Positions 8,445 through 18,222 of a stretch of DNA of 64,000 nucleotides are shown here, piece by piece (within the stretch, counting starts at the first letter, position 1; every line of letters starts with the position of its first letter). Source of the stretch: Peptoanaerobacter stomatis. GTDB taxonomy: Bacteria > Bacillota > Clostridia > Peptostreptococcales > Filifactoraceae. The position numbers and the translations under genes were made by a program. The stretch covers positions 130,981-194,980 of the forward strand of contig NZ_JH815225.1 of assembly GCF_000238095.2 (NCBI RefSeq). Reading direction: 5' to 3'. A model generated the notes under the pieces. That model was not told the DNA's origin. It saw only the letters and a list, made by a program, of their open reading frames with translations, and made no database searches.

Positions 8445-8846
8445 ATGAATACACAAGAAGATATATTTAAAAATTTGGAATTTCATCATATAGGAATAGC
8501 TACGAAATCCATATCAGATGAAATCATGCTTTATAAAATGTTAGGATATAAAGAGGAAACAGATTTTTTTAATGATTATGAGCAAGGTATAAGAGGAATA
8601 TTTTTAAATAGCGATAGTGGTGTAAGAATTGAATTATTAGAAAATCTCCCTAATAGTAATATACTTGATGAACATATTAAAAAGAATAATAAAAATTATC
8701 ATTTAGCTTTCTTGTCTGAAACTCTTATTATAAAATCAAGGAATCTTAAAATGCTAAAAGAGCCTAAATATTCCAGTTATTTTAAAAAGAAAGTTTGTTT
8801 TTATATTATGAAAAATATGGCTATTATTGAATTAATAGAAAAATGA
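8445..8846 (+). CDS. VOC-superfamily (glyoxalase/epimerase-like) protein
   Basis: A 133-residue protein starting with FHHIGIATKSISDEIMLYKMLGYKEE, the beta-alpha-beta opening of vicinal-oxygen-chelate proteins, with a second metal-ligand region VRIELLEN near residue 66 and HLAFLSE near 87. His and Glu positions resemble methylmalonyl-CoA epimerase-type proteins. Longer starts at 8415 and 8439 exist; GAGAAAAGG sits 8 nt before the ATG at 8445, so I choose that. The reading frame overlaps the SDR gene only if the longer start is used, and its end overlaps the ligase gene by 4 nt (ATGA). It may epimerise or isomerise the carrier-bound acid. At 133 residues it is a single-module size. Confidence 0.7.
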   Translation: MNTQEDIFKNLEFHHIGIATKSISDEIMLYKMLGYKEETDFFNDYEQGIRGIFLNSDSGVRIELLENLPNSNILDEHIKKNNKNYHLAFLSETLIIKSRNLKMLKEPKYSSYFKKKVCFYIMKNMAIIELIEK

Positions 8847-10264
8847 AAGAAGATATTGTTATGGAATTTTATAATTTAGATGATAGATATAATGATAAAC
8901 CTATAATTATAGATTATAGAGGAAATTTATTAAATAAAGATAAATATAAAAAAATAAATTTAGAAATTAAAAATAATATAAAAAAAAGAACTCTTGTATT
9001 CTTATTTTGTGAAAACAGTATAGATTGTATATCTATCTATATAAGTCTTCTAAATAATGGGATTGTACCTGTTATGATTTCTCCTGATTTAGATGAAGAA
9101 TTGTGTAATAATTTGATAAATATATATAAGCCTTCATATTTGATTTTGAATATTAGTATGAAAAAACAAAAATTTGATTATAAAAAAGTATTAAGTAATG
9201 GAGATTATATATTTTTAAAAACTGATTATTATGAAAAGCATAATCTTAGTGATGAATTGGCAATTCTTCTTACTACATCAGGGAGTACAGGTTCTCCTAA
9301 ATTAGTAAGACAAAGCTATAAAAATATAAACTCTAATGCAAGTGCAATAGCTAAATACTTGGAATTAAATGAATATGAAAAGCCTATTACTACATTGCCA
9401 TTTAATTATACTTATGGTATATCGGTTATAAATAGTCATTTATTAGTAGGAGCAACGATACTTGTTACCAATAAATCAATAATACAAAGAGATTTTTGGG
9501 ATTTTGTAAAAAAATATAAAGCTACATCCATTGCAGGAGTACCATATACGTATCAAATGCTCAAAAAAATAAGATTTTTTGATATGGATTTACCTTATTT
9601 AAAAACTATGACACAAGCAGGTGGGAAATTATTAGTTGAACTTCACGAAGAATTTGCAAACTTTGCATTAAAAAATGATAAAAAATTTGTAGTAATGTAT
9701 GGGCAAACTGAAGCAACAGCAAGAATGGGATATCTTCCGCACGATAAGTCTATTGAAAAAATAGGAAGTATGGGAATTTCTATACCAAATGGACGTTTTG
9801 AGTTAGTAGATGTTGATAATAATATAATAGATACTCCGGAAGTTATAGGGGAATTGGTTTATTATGGTGACAATGTAACACTTGGATATAGTGAAAATAT
9901 AGAGGATTTATCAAAAGATGATGAAAGAAATGGCAGACTTGTAACAGGTGATATGGCAAAATTTGACGCAGATGGATATTATTATATAGTTGGAAGAAAG
10001 AAAAGATTTTTGAAAATTTTTGGTAACAGAGTCAATCTTGATGAAGTTGAAAGAATTTTAAATTCTCAATTTACTGAAAATGAGTTGATTTGCTCAGGGA
10101 AAGATGATAACATGATTGTTTACTATACAAAATTATTAGATGAGAAGATTCTCAGTGATTTTTTGTCGGATACTTTGCATATTAATAAGTCTGCATTTAG
10201 ATTTAAAAAAATAAAAAACATTCCCAAAAATGAATCAGGTAAGATACTGTATTCTAAATTATAA
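8843..10264 (+). CDS. AMP-forming acyl ligase (ANL superfamily)
   Basis: The 473-residue enzyme has the complete adenylation motifs: P-loop LTTSGSTGSPK (143-153), MYGQTEATAR, TGDMAKFDADGYYYIVGRKKRF with the hinge region, and a C-terminal IPKNESGK whose Lys467 is the adenylation lysine. It activates a carboxylic acid with ATP and transfers it to CoA or, given the dedicated ACP, to the phosphopantetheine of the carrier. It starts inside the previous gene (ATGA overlap) and is the last gene of the run. At 473 residues it is slightly shorter than typical acyl-CoA synthetases and has no thioesterase or condensation domain attached. The substrate cannot be read from the sequence. Confidence 0.9.
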   Translation: MKEDIVMEFYNLDDRYNDKPIIIDYRGNLLNKDKYKKINLEIKNNIKKRTLVFLFCENSIDCISIYISLLNNGIVPVMISPDLDEELCNNLINIYKPSYLILNISMKKQKFDYKKVLSNGDYIFLKTDYYEKHNLSDELAILLTTSGSTGSPKLVRQSYKNINSNASAIAKYLELNEYEKPITTLPFNYTYGISVINSHLLVGATILVTNKSIIQRDFWDFVKKYKATSIAGVPYTYQMLKKIRFFDMDLPYLKTMTQAGGKLLVELHEEFANFALKNDKKFVVMYGQTEATARMGYLPHDKSIEKIGSMGISIPNGRFELVDVDNNIIDTPEVIGELVYYGDNVTLGYSENIEDLSKDDERNGRLVTGDMAKFDADGYYYIVGRKKRFLKIFGNRVNLDEVERILNSQFTENELICSGKDDNMIVYYTKLLDEKILSDFLSDTLHINKSAFRFKKIKNIPKNESGKILYSKL

Positions 10265-10568
10265 TAATAGCAAATAAAAAATAATGAATATTTTAAATTT
10301 ATATGCAATTAATAAAACGATAGTATTAAATATAAATTAATTGATTTTATAAAGATGAAGTTAGTAAGTATATTATTTAATTTAATTTTATTCAATTAAA
10401 TTAAATAGATATTTTTTATATAATGATAAAATATATTTTGCTTGGGGCACTTTTATAAATATCTGCTTTGCAGGTATTTATAAAAGTGTTATTAATTTAA
10501 CTCACAAAACAATTTGAGAATCTCTTGATTCAAATAGAGTTTGCAATAAAATCATAGTTTTTTATAAA
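10265..10568. other. 304-bp convergent intergenic region between the acyl ligase and fliB
   Basis: No ORF. It contains a strong hairpin: arms 10448-10465 and 10471-10488, 18 pairs with one wobble, loop CTTTG. This hairpin probably ends transcription from one or both sides, although no T-run follows. The surrounding sequence (AAATATATTTTG ahead of the hairpin, TTATTAATTTAA after it) recurs around 35640-35715 and partly at 17020-17130, so it is itself a repeat. Confidence 0.55.
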
Positions 10569-11816
10569 TTAATTGTTTATTAAAGTGTACATGCCTCCTA
10601 AGGTATTAAGTTCCCAGTTTTCTATGTTTTGAATTAAGTAATGATAATAATTACTGTTATGTGCCAAGCTTCTTGAAACAGCACGTACTATATTGAAAAA
10701 ATCTTCTTTTTTTATGCTATCGTTATCTTTTGCTATTCCAAACATTAGTGATTTTATTATAAAGTAATCTCCACATAATACTATTAGAGATTTCCATATA
10801 TCATCAGGATATGTGAAAGGCATTAAATCTAAAAAATATTTGTTTACAAGATAATTTTCAATCATCATGCTACCTATATCGGAGTCAAAAAAAGGTCTTA
10901 TTTTATTTTTTATAACAAAATTATATTCATTTAACAATGTATTATCATCTTTATCGTTTTTAAAAAAATCTATTGTAGAATTTATAAAAATAGAGATTGA
11001 TGAATCTTTGTTTTTAAGAGAAATGTTTTCTAAACTAAGTATTATTTCTTTGCACAATAATGCTTGTTGGAATTTATTTTCAGATAAACTGTCTAAAAGA
11101 GAGTTATCGTTTAAATTTTCTAATGTATTTACAAATTTTATTATTTCATCATCTATTAGTTGATAATTTTTCTGTTTTATAAGCGCATTTACTTTTTTGT
11201 AAAGTATGCCAAGAAAAGTAAGCCTTGACACTATATCAATATTTCTATTCTGCAATATTGTAATTGAAGCTATTCTGATATTCCAAAAATATTTGTGAGC
11301 GTTTTTGCTTACAAATCTGCCTTTTGTATATATCCTTTTTTTATAATTCATATATTTTTGGTAATCAAGTTCTATATGTTCGAAACATATTCCGTTAGGA
11401 GAGTATAGTATTTTTCTTGCTGCTTCAGGGCATGATGGGGTAAGAGACATTTCTAATTCATCATCTACAGAGTTGAAATGCCTTGGATATGTTTTGCAAG
11501 TGTCACACATATAATCTTCGCCAAGATTTATGTATATATTACATAGTAAATCTTCATTTAAAAATGGACAACTGTTTCCATTTTTATTATCAAGATTTAT
11601 AATTGCATAATCTTCATCAGATATAGATTTTTTATTTTTTATTACTTTATTATCTTTAAGAGGATGAAAAATATTGTCTTTTAATTTTTTGTATTTCTTA
11701 TATGTTTCTTTATCTACAGTTATATTCCAATTTTTACAACAGGTTTCTTCGCAGTTGGAACCTATACAGGTAAAATCTTTTAAGTATTCGGGCACTAATA
11801 CCTTTACTTTTCCCAT
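10569..11816 (-). CDS. fliB: flagellin lysine N-methylase
   Basis: The 415-residue protein begins VLVPEYLKDFTCIGSNCEETCCKNWNITVD, the hallmark N-terminal cysteine cluster of FliB (Cys17, 22, 26, 27), and continues with CPFLNEDLLCNIYINLGEDYMCDTCKTYPR and SCPEAAR. The cysteines are thought to bind an iron-sulfur cluster. In Salmonella, FliB methylates lysines of flagellin. It is transcribed toward the acyl ligase from the opposite end, so flagellin and fliB bracket the LuxC/LuxE/ACP cluster. That bracketing is the best evidence that the cluster acts on flagellin. Full length for the family, no disruption. Confidence 0.9.
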   Translation of the reverse strand: MGKVKVLVPEYLKDFTCIGSNCEETCCKNWNITVDKETYKKYKKLKDNIFHPLKDNKVIKNKKSISDEDYAIINLDNKNGNSCPFLNEDLLCNIYINLGEDYMCDTCKTYPRHFNSVDDELEMSLTPSCPEAARKILYSPNGICFEHIELDYQKYMNYKKRIYTKGRFVSKNAHKYFWNIRIASITILQNRNIDIVSRLTFLGILYKKVNALIKQKNYQLIDDEIIKFVNTLENLNDNSLLDSLSENKFQQALLCKEIILSLENISLKNKDSSISIFINSTIDFFKNDKDDNTLLNEYNFVIKNKIRPFFDSDIGSMMIENYLVNKYFLDLMPFTYPDDIWKSLIVLCGDYFIIKSLMFGIAKDNDSIKKEDFFNIVRAVSRSLAHNSNYYHYLIQNIENWELNTLGGMYTLINN

Positions 11817-11904
11817 TTTTTATCACCTAATTTAAATTTATTTTAACTCTTTTATTATATCATAGGTGCATTGCCCTTTAAAGATTTTTTATAAATATTA
11901 TTCA

Positions 11905-12018
11905 TACTAATTTCAAATAGAAGAATAGATAGTTTATATTAAGAAGTCTATAAATAATGTTGTATTTTATTAAATTTACAAAGTGCTATTATTTTGTAAT
12001 TCTATTGAGTTTTAGTAT
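11905..12018 (+). repeat. short interspersed repeat, subtype A
   Basis: TACTAATTTCAAATAGAAGA at the left, TTTAGTAT at the right, with AAGTCTATAAATAATGTTGT and TATTTTATTAAATTTACAAA in the middle. The middle blocks also occur in the copy at 24929-25047. Confidence 0.65.
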
Positions 12019-12087
12019 CAATTATGAGAATAATTTTTATAAACATTAATATTCATTTTTTAAAATATATTGATGTTATATTAAATA

Positions 12088-13149
12088 TTACATAATAACT
12101 CTATTTTTTCCGCTGTTTTTACCTTTATACATTTTTTTATCTGCAAGTTTAATTATTTCTTTTACATTTGAAGACTCTTTGGAGCTTGCAGCACCTAATG
12201 TTATAGTTGTGTTTATTTTTTTGTTGTTTATGATTATAGAAGATTTTTCAACTGTTGTTCTTATTCTCTCCAATATGCTGTACACAATATTATCGTTTAA
12301 GGCTTTTTCTTGACCTTTTGGAGTTTTGAACAACATTAAAAACTCTTCTCCGCCCCATCTGAATATCATATCAGAACTTTTTGTTTTCTTGTTCAATATA
12401 TTCGATATCATAACAAGTATGTCATCGCCGATGTCGTGACCGTATGTGTCATTTATTTTTTTGAAATTATCAATATCTACAAAGGCGATGTAAAAATGCT
12501 CGTTATCAGAAAAATTCTGTATATTATCATCTATATTACTAAGAACATCGTCAGCTTTATGTCTATTATATAGTTGTGTAAGTCTATCGGTATACATAAT
12601 ATTTTCCATTCTTTCAAATTTGTCTTGAAAAAATGCTTTTTCCATATTTGCAGACCATTTTAGGACTTTTTCTGCAAATAAAATCATTCCGAAAAGACCG
12701 ATTATATTCGTAAGAGAAAAATATACCGTCAAAAATGTCAAGTTTCTGTTAGAAAAATCAAGTTTTACATCAAAATATAATATAAAATATAATACACATT
12801 CAATTACTGCCAATATATAGAAAATTTTTCTATTTGGAAAAGGTACTGTTATTGCTAAAAAGCATAAAGCTATGAGCCAGTTTTGAAAACTGTACTCCCA
12901 GCCCAATATATATGTAATTACAGTATAAAGTACAGTACCTTCTATAAGTGATGAAAGTACAGCAATCCGCTGGTTTTTAAATATATAAAATATGTTTATC
13001 AGCAATATAATTGTACCGATAAAGTCCAAATAAACTAATTCGTATTTACCTATACTGAGAAAAGCAAAGAAAAGTGAAATATTTAATATAAGTCCAAATA
13101 ATATTAGTAAGAAATAAGTTGGTCTGTCTGGAATATTTTTATTAATCAT
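12088..13149 (-). CDS. membrane-bound diguanylate cyclase (GGDEF domain)
   Basis: A 353-residue protein with about six hydrophobic segments in the first ~165 residues, then a cytoplasmic GGDEF domain: DRLTQLYNRHKADD, AFVDIDNFKKINDTYGHDIGDDIL and the active-site loop RWGGEEF. It should make cyclic-di-GMP from two GTP, in response to a signal sensed by the membrane part. The position five residues before GGEEF carries KSSD, where RxxD would form the inhibitory I-site, so product inhibition may be absent. It lies upstream of fliB in the same direction with a repeat between them; cyclic-di-GMP control of motility makes the neighbourhood sensible. The target is unknown. Confidence 0.92.
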   Translation of the reverse strand: MINKNIPDRPTYFLLILFGLILNISLFFAFLSIGKYELVYLDFIGTIILLINIFYIFKNQRIAVLSSLIEGTVLYTVITYILGWEYSFQNWLIALCFLAITVPFPNRKIFYILAVIECVLYFILYFDVKLDFSNRNLTFLTVYFSLTNIIGLFGMILFAEKVLKWSANMEKAFFQDKFERMENIMYTDRLTQLYNRHKADDVLSNIDDNIQNFSDNEHFYIAFVDIDNFKKINDTYGHDIGDDILVMISNILNKKTKSSDMIFRWGGEEFLMLFKTPKGQEKALNDNIVYSILERIRTTVEKSSIIINNKKINTTITLGAASSKESSNVKEIIKLADKKMYKGKNSGKNRVIM

Positions 13150-13502
13150 ACTTAAGTACCTCCATATATATTTTAAAAATTAATACGTTATGATTATTTA
13201 ATATAGTATAATAATCATTTATATAGTATTATAAAATATTTTGGACTAAATGTCTACTAAATTTACATTATAATTATAAAAAAGTAGATATAATTTTAAA
13301 ATATAAAAAATAGTATTATATATAATATATAAGTTATAAATAATAAATAAGTATCATAATTAGATATATTGTGGTAATTTTTGTAAAATTATAAAAAAAG
13401 TAATTATATAAAATTTTAACAATTTTTAAATTTTTATATTGTTTTAACACACTAATATTTAGTATAATAGAACAAATATATTTTTGTTAGGAGAGAAATT
13501 TT
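13150..13502. other. 353-bp divergent promoter region (GGDEF gene / lepA)
   Basis: Extremely AT-rich, no ORF. It contains the lepA promoter (13439-13468). The GGDEF-gene promoter should lie at 13180-13260 on the minus strand, but I cannot fix it. An ACTAATATTTAGTATAAT segment at 13451-13468 looks like the fused two ends of the interspersed repeat. Confidence 0.5.
13439..13468 (+). promoter_or_regulatory. sigma-A-type promoter of lepA
   Basis: TTGTTT (13439-13444), 18-bp spacer, TATAAT (13463-13468). The -10 box is 34 nt before the start codon. Confidence 0.55.
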
Positions 13503-15308
13503 TTGAAAAAGATAGATCATACAAGGAATTTTTGTATAATAGCACATATAGATCATGGAAAATCTACTCTTGCGGACAGATTGATAGAAGATACAGGAGT
13601 GGTTGCTCGTAGAGATATGAAAGAGCAATTGCTTGATAATATGGATTTGGAACGTGAAAGAGGAATAACTATAAAATTGCAAACCATAAGGCTTATATAC
13701 AAAGCAAAAGATGGAGAAGAATATTATTTCAATTTAATAGATACTCCGGGACATGTAGATTTCAGTTATGAAGTATCACGTTCGCTTGCGGCTTGTGAGG
13801 GAGCGATATTAGTGGTTGACGCTGCTCAAGGAGTAGAGGCTCAGACTCTTGCCAATGTATATCTTGCACTTGATCAAGATTTGGAGATAGTGCCTGTTAT
13901 AAACAAAATAGATTTACCAAGTGCAAGACCTGATGAAATAAAAGAAGAAATAGAAGAAATAATTGGACTTGACGCATCAGATGCACCTTTAATATCTGCT
14001 AAGCAAGGGCTTAATATACAAGATGTGCTTGAAGCCATAGTACAAAAAGTGCCAAAACCGTCAGGAGACATCAATAAACCTTTTAAAGCACTTATATTTG
14101 ATTCTTATTATGATGCTTATAAGGGAGTAATTGCATATGTAAGAGTGTTTGACGGCAAAATCAAAAAAGGTGATAATATACTTATGATGAACACTAAAAA
14201 AACTTTTGAAGTAACTGAAGTGGGTATAATATCGCCAACACATATTGCAGTAGATGAACTTATTACAGGTGATGTAGGTTATATAACGGCTTCTATAAAG
14301 GATATAAGGAGTTGTAGGGTAGGAGATACGATAACTTTGGCAGATACTCCTACTGATGAGGCATTGCCGGGATATAAAAAAGCAACACCGATGGTATATT
14401 GCGGAGTTTATCCTGCCGAAGGAGAAAAATATGAAAATGTAAGAGATGCACTTGAAAAATTGCAAGTAAATGATGCAGCTTTGGAGTTTGAGGCGGAAAC
14501 ATCTGTTGCACTCGGTTTTGGATTTAGATGTGGTTTTCTTGGATTACTTCATATGGAAATCATACAAGAAAGGCTTGAACGTGAGTTTGACCTTGACATC
14601 ATAACTACAGCGCCGTCTGTTGTGTATAGAGTAACAAAAGTTGACGATACCGTACTTATGATACAAAATCCTACTAATTTACCGACTGAGCAAGAAATAA
14701 GAATAATAGAAGAACCGATAGTAAAAGCGGATATAATCGTGCCAAAAGACTATGTAGGTGCAGTTATGGAGTTGTCACAAGAAAGACGTGGGACAATGCT
14801 GAATATGGAGTATTTGGACGCTACAAGAGTGATGTTGCATTATGAATTACCGCTTAATGAAGTTATATATGACTTTTTTGATTCATTAAAGTCAAGAACG
14901 AGAGGTTACGGTTCATTTGATTATGAGTTTAAGGAATTTAGGCAATCAGAACTTGTAAAACTTGATATACTTATAAATAAAGAAAAAGTTGACGCATTAT
15001 CATTTATAGTGCATGAAACAACTGCACAGACAAGAGGTAGAGTAATGTGTGAAAAATTGAAAGATGAAATACCTAAGCATCAATTTCCAGTGCCGATACA
15101 AGCGGCAGTAGGCGCGAAGATAATAGCAAGAGAAACTATAAGCGCATATAGAAAAGACGTGCTTGCAAAATGTTATGGAGGAGATATATCAAGAAAGAAA
15201 AAATTGCTTGAAAAACAAAAAGAAGGTAAAAAGAGAATGCGTCAGATAGGAAACGTTGAAGTTCCTCAAAAAGCATTTATGTCAGTATTGAAGATAAATA
15301 AAGATTAG
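13503..15308 (+). CDS. lepA: elongation factor 4 (LepA), back-translocating ribosomal GTPase
   Basis: A full-length 601-residue LepA. The G1 motif is [14 protein letters not shown], with [11 protein letters not shown] (switch I), DTPGHVDF and NKIDLP. The LepA-specific C-terminal domain contains [14 protein letters not shown] and ends with a basic stretch, [26 protein letters not shown]. It binds stalled ribosomes and helps translation under stress. The start is TTG at 13503, with TTAGGAGAG 8 nt upstream; the protein starts at the position normal for the family. It is followed by a 19-bp perfect hairpin (15313-15365), so it is monocistronic. Confidence 0.98.
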   Translation: MKKIDHTRNFCIIAHIDHGKSTLADRLIEDTGVVARRDMKEQLLDNMDLERERGITIKLQTIRLIYKAKDGEEYYFNLIDTPGHVDFSYEVSRSLAACEGAILVVDAAQGVEAQTLANVYLALDQDLEIVPVINKIDLPSARPDEIKEEIEEIIGLDASDAPLISAKQGLNIQDVLEAIVQKVPKPSGDINKPFKALIFDSYYDAYKGVIAYVRVFDGKIKKGDNILMMNTKKTFEVTEVGIISPTHIAVDELITGDVGYITASIKDIRSCRVGDTITLADTPTDEALPGYKKATPMVYCGVYPAEGEKYENVRDALEKLQVNDAALEFEAETSVALGFGFRCGFLGLLHMEIIQERLEREFDLDIITTAPSVVYRVTKVDDTVLMIQNPTNLPTEQEIRIIEEPIVKADIIVPKDYVGAVMELSQERRGTMLNMEYLDATRVMLHYELPLNEVIYDFFDSLKSRTRGYGSFDYEFKEFRQSELVKLDILINKEKVDALSFIVHETTAQTRGRVMCEKLKDEIPKHQFPVPIQAAVGAKIIARETISAYRKDVLAKCYGGDISRKKKLLEKQKEGKKRMRQIGNVEVPQKAFMSVLKINKD

Positions 15309-15312
15309 TGTT

Positions 15313-15365
15313 ATAAGAGATTAGATTATTTTAGTGTAATATGCTGAAATAATCTAATCTCTTAT
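15313..15365. terminator. long hairpin after lepA
   Basis: Perfect 19-bp inverted repeat (15313-15331 and 15347-15365). No T-run directly after the second arm, so termination may be imperfect. Confidence 0.65.
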
Positions 15366-15373
15366 TGTAAAAT

Positions 15374-15501
15374 AATTTATATTATTTTCTAATAAAATTA
15401 TGTATAACTTATATAACTATATAACATTAATACATATAATAATTTATTGAAATATGTTTGGTATAATCAGGCATTATTTAATTTAAAAAAGATTTAGTAT
15501 T
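15374..15501 (+). repeat. short interspersed repeat, subtype A
   Basis: ATTTTCTAATAAAATTATGTATAACTTATATAACTATATAACATTAAT is nearly the left half of the 251-372 copy; the right end is TTTAGTATTA, immediately before the AAAGGA ribosome site of the next gene. Confidence 0.65.
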
Positions 15502-15512
15502 AAAGGAAATAT

Positions 15513-16220
15513 ATGAATAAACTTTCAAATAAAACTTTTCTTGTGGATTTTAGGATTGATGAAGAAATAGAAAATGAACTCAAGAAAAATGATATTGAAT
15601 ATATAAAAACATTAAAAAATGAAAATCTTTATTATGAAATATGCGGACATCCGGATATTGCAGCGTGCGATTTAGGTGATGTTACAGTCATAGAGCCTGA
15701 TACATATAATTTGATGTATGAAAAGATAAAAGATTTCAAGATAATAAAAGGAGAAACAATATTAAGAGGTAAATATCCATATGATATAGCCTATAATTTT
15801 GTAGTAACTGGAAAATATATAATAGGAAAATTAAATTATATGGATAACGTTGTGAGAAAATTGGCTGAAGAAAAAGGATTGGAATTTATAAATGTGAAGC
15901 AAGGATATGCAAGATGTTCGACAATAAGTTTGCCGAAAGATAGATTTATAACATCAGATTCAAATATATATGAAACATTGATTTCTAAAAATTTAAAATG
16001 TTATTTAATTGAATGTCAAGATATATATTTAAGCGAAAGATATAATGGGTTTTTAGGAGGAAGCTGTTTGATATATGACAATGAAATAATGTTTTTTGGC
16101 GATATAAACAGTATAAGCACAGGAGATATTTTAAAAAAAATATTGAAAGAAAATCATATAAAATATTATGATATAAATAATTTAAAGCTAAAAGATTATG
16201 GCTCAATGATTAAATTATAA
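15513..16220 (+). CDS. GME-fold (guanidine-modifying enzyme-like) protein of unknown function
   Basis: A 235-residue soluble protein. Features are CGHPDIAACDLGD near residue 45, RGKYPYDIAYNFVVTGKYIIGKLN near 87, and GFLGGSCLIYDNEIMFFGDI near 172. The HPD-type motif together with a late GGSC cysteine is reminiscent of the His...Cys catalytic arrangement of amidinotransferase/deiminase (GME) folds, and clostridial proteins of this type exist without a known function. AAAGGA lies before the ATG. It is not in an obvious operon: a repeat precedes it and the ferredoxin has its own promoter. The assignment rests on pattern recall, so treat it as tentative. Confidence 0.5.
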   Translation: MNKLSNKTFLVDFRIDEEIENELKKNDIEYIKTLKNENLYYEICGHPDIAACDLGDVTVIEPDTYNLMYEKIKDFKIIKGETILRGKYPYDIAYNFVVTGKYIIGKLNYMDNVVRKLAEEKGLEFINVKQGYARCSTISLPKDRFITSDSNIYETLISKNLKCYLIECQDIYLSERYNGFLGGSCLIYDNEIMFFGDINSISTGDILKKILKENHIKYYDINNLKLKDYGSMIKL

Positions 16221-16404
16221 AAATGATAATTATTTTTGAACAATTAATTGATAATGAAAAGTGGATTTTTTATCAAAATTAATAATTCGATTTAAAAGAA
16301 AAATATTTATCTAATGATAATAAATATCTATAAATTAAAAAGACTTGTTTATTCAAATACAATAATGCTATAGAATAAATAATATAAAAAATTAAATAAA
16401 AGTA

Positions 16405-16433
16405 TTTACAAATGAAAAAATAGGTGATATAAT
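16405..16433 (+). promoter_or_regulatory. sigma-A promoter of the ferredoxin gene
   Basis: TTTACA (16405-16410), 17-bp spacer, TATAAT (16428-16433): near-consensus, fitting a strongly expressed small protein. Confidence 0.8.
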
Positions 16434-16494
16434 ACGAAAAGAAAATTAAATTATCAATTGAATTTAATAAAACAAAATTTTTTATATTATTTAG

Positions 16495-16677
<183 letters not shown>

Positions 16678-16694
16678 TTGTTGCTTAAAATTTG

Positions 16695-16721
16695 GCCAAC
16701 GCATTTATGCGTTGGCTTTTT
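16695..16721 (+). terminator. Rho-independent terminator of the ferredoxin gene
   Basis: GCCAACGC/GCGTTGGC stem (16695-16702, 16709-16716), 6-nt loop, T5 tail. Confidence 0.95.
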
Positions 16722-17186
16722 ATATGCTATATAATTTGAATAAGTATCTTTTATAAAAATATTACTGCTATTTAATGTAATACTAAAATCTTATAGAATA
16801 ATAATATAAAAACATAACAATTAATTTTTTAAATAAATTATTTATATTAATGTTGTATAATTATATATGTTGTTCATAATTTTATTAGAAAATATTATAA
16901 ATCCAGATATTTTTTAATAAAATGCTCATACTAAATACTATTATGAATTATTATATTTTTGAATTTTATATATTTATTTTTAAAAAGTATAATTTTTTAC
17001 AAATATAATATAGTTTTATATCAAATATATTTTGATAGGTTGTTTTTTTATAAACATCAGTAAGTCGGATATTTGTAAAAGCTTTAGAAATTTTACTTGT
17101 AAAACAATTTAGCCTATTCTAATTTAAATAGGTTTTTGTATAAAAATAATTTAATTTATTTGTGCTATGTTATGCTACAATAGATT
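16722..17186. other. AT-rich gene-free region upstream of the insertion sequence
   Basis: No ORF. The part around 17020-17135 resembles the sequence around 10430-10540 (AAATATATTTTG, then a TATAAA..ATC hairpin-like block, then AAAACAATTTnnnnnnnTCT and a TTCAAATAGrTTT-like end), i.e. the hairpin-containing repeat type. It ends with a 26-bp sequence (17142-17167) repeated on the other side of the insertion. Confidence 0.5.
17142..17167 (+). repeat. 26-bp direct repeat, left copy, flanking the insertion sequence
   Basis: Identical to 18330-18355 over all 26 bases (AAAAATAATTTAATTTATTT followed by GTGCTA). It lies 19 bp outside the left inverted repeat, whereas the right copy abuts the right end. 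Confidence 0.85.
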
Positions 17187-17268
17187 TGTGACAAAAAAGT
17201 ATAAAAAAAGAAAGCCAACTGATATAATAAGATTTGGAAAAAATAAAAATCAGTAAAGAGGCTTTCTT

Positions 17269-18213
17269 ATGAATAAAAGTATAACAGAAGGAATGAAAAG
17301 ACGCAAGCAAATAATAGAATATGCAATAAAAGAAAAAAATAATGCAAAAGCAGCAAGAAAATACCATGTAACAAGACAGTATGTACATTATTGGATGAAA
17401 AGATATGATGGAACAATAGAATCATTAAGAAAAGAGTCAACAAAACCAAAAAGCCATCCAAAAGAGCACACAGCAGAAGAACAAGAAAAGATAAAACATT
17501 GCTATAGATATCATAAGCATGAAGGGTTAGCACAAGTATACAGAAAGTTACAAGAAAAAGGATATACAAGATGCTATGATTCAATGACAAGACAGATAAA
17601 AAAATTAAAATTAAAAACTATACAAGAAAAAAAAGAAATTAGAAAAAAGAAGAAAGAAAAGAAAGTAAGCAAAGTAACAAGACCAGGAGAGCAAGTACAA
17701 GTAGATATAAAATATGTACCGTTAGAATGCATAGGATTTAAAAGTGAAGTAGACAGATATTATCAAATAACAGGTATAGATGTATATACAAGAAAAAGAA
17801 TATTGAAGCTTGTAAAAGAAAAAAGCACATACGAAACAAGTAATTACTTAAATACATTAGAAAAAGAAATGGGATTTAAAATAGAGCAAATACAAACAGA
17901 TAATGGATTAGAATTTACAAATGAGCAAGACAGAACAAATAAAAAAAGTAGATTTCAAAAAACATTAGAAGAATTAGGTATAGAGCATAAACTAACAGCC
18001 GCATACAGTCCGTGGCAAAATGGGTATGTAGAAAGAAGTCATAGAGAAGATAGTGAGAAATTTTATGCAAATAGAAGATTCAAGAGCGAAGAAGAGATGT
18101 ATAAGAGTTTTGAAAGATATGCAAAAAGGCAAAACAATATAGCGAAGAAAGTTTTGAAATTCAAAACTGCAAATGAAATGTTAGAAGATTATATAGAAAA
18201 AGCGAGAGTGTGA
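17269..18213 (+). CDS. DDE transposase (integrase core, IS481-like)
   Basis: The 314-residue protein has an N-terminal helix-turn-helix (AIKEKNNAKAARKYHVTRQYVHYWMKRYDG, residues 19-48), a second basic helical segment to residue ~138, and an rve/integrase core with catalytic Asp146 (QVDIKYV), Asp211 (QTDNGLEFT) and Glu255 (YVERSHRED). The motif order and the single full-length frame fit the IS481/IS3-related group; no frameshift is needed. All three acidic residues are present, so it is probably active. AAAGAGG precedes the ATG. Codon use is lysine/AAA-heavy like the host. Confidence 0.9.
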   Translation: MNKSITEGMKRRKQIIEYAIKEKNNAKAARKYHVTRQYVHYWMKRYDGTIESLRKESTKPKSHPKEHTAEEQEKIKHCYRYHKHEGLAQVYRKLQEKGYTRCYDSMTRQIKKLKLKTIQEKKEIRKKKKEKKVSKVTRPGEQVQVDIKYVPLECIGFKSEVDRYYQITGIDVYTRKRILKLVKEKSTYETSNYLNTLEKEMGFKIEQIQTDNGLEFTNEQDRTNKKSRFQKTLEELGIEHKLTAAYSPWQNGYVERSHREDSEKFYANRRFKSEEEMYKSFERYAKRQNNIAKKVLKFKTANEMLEDYIEKARV

Positions 18214-18222
18214 TTTAGAAAA

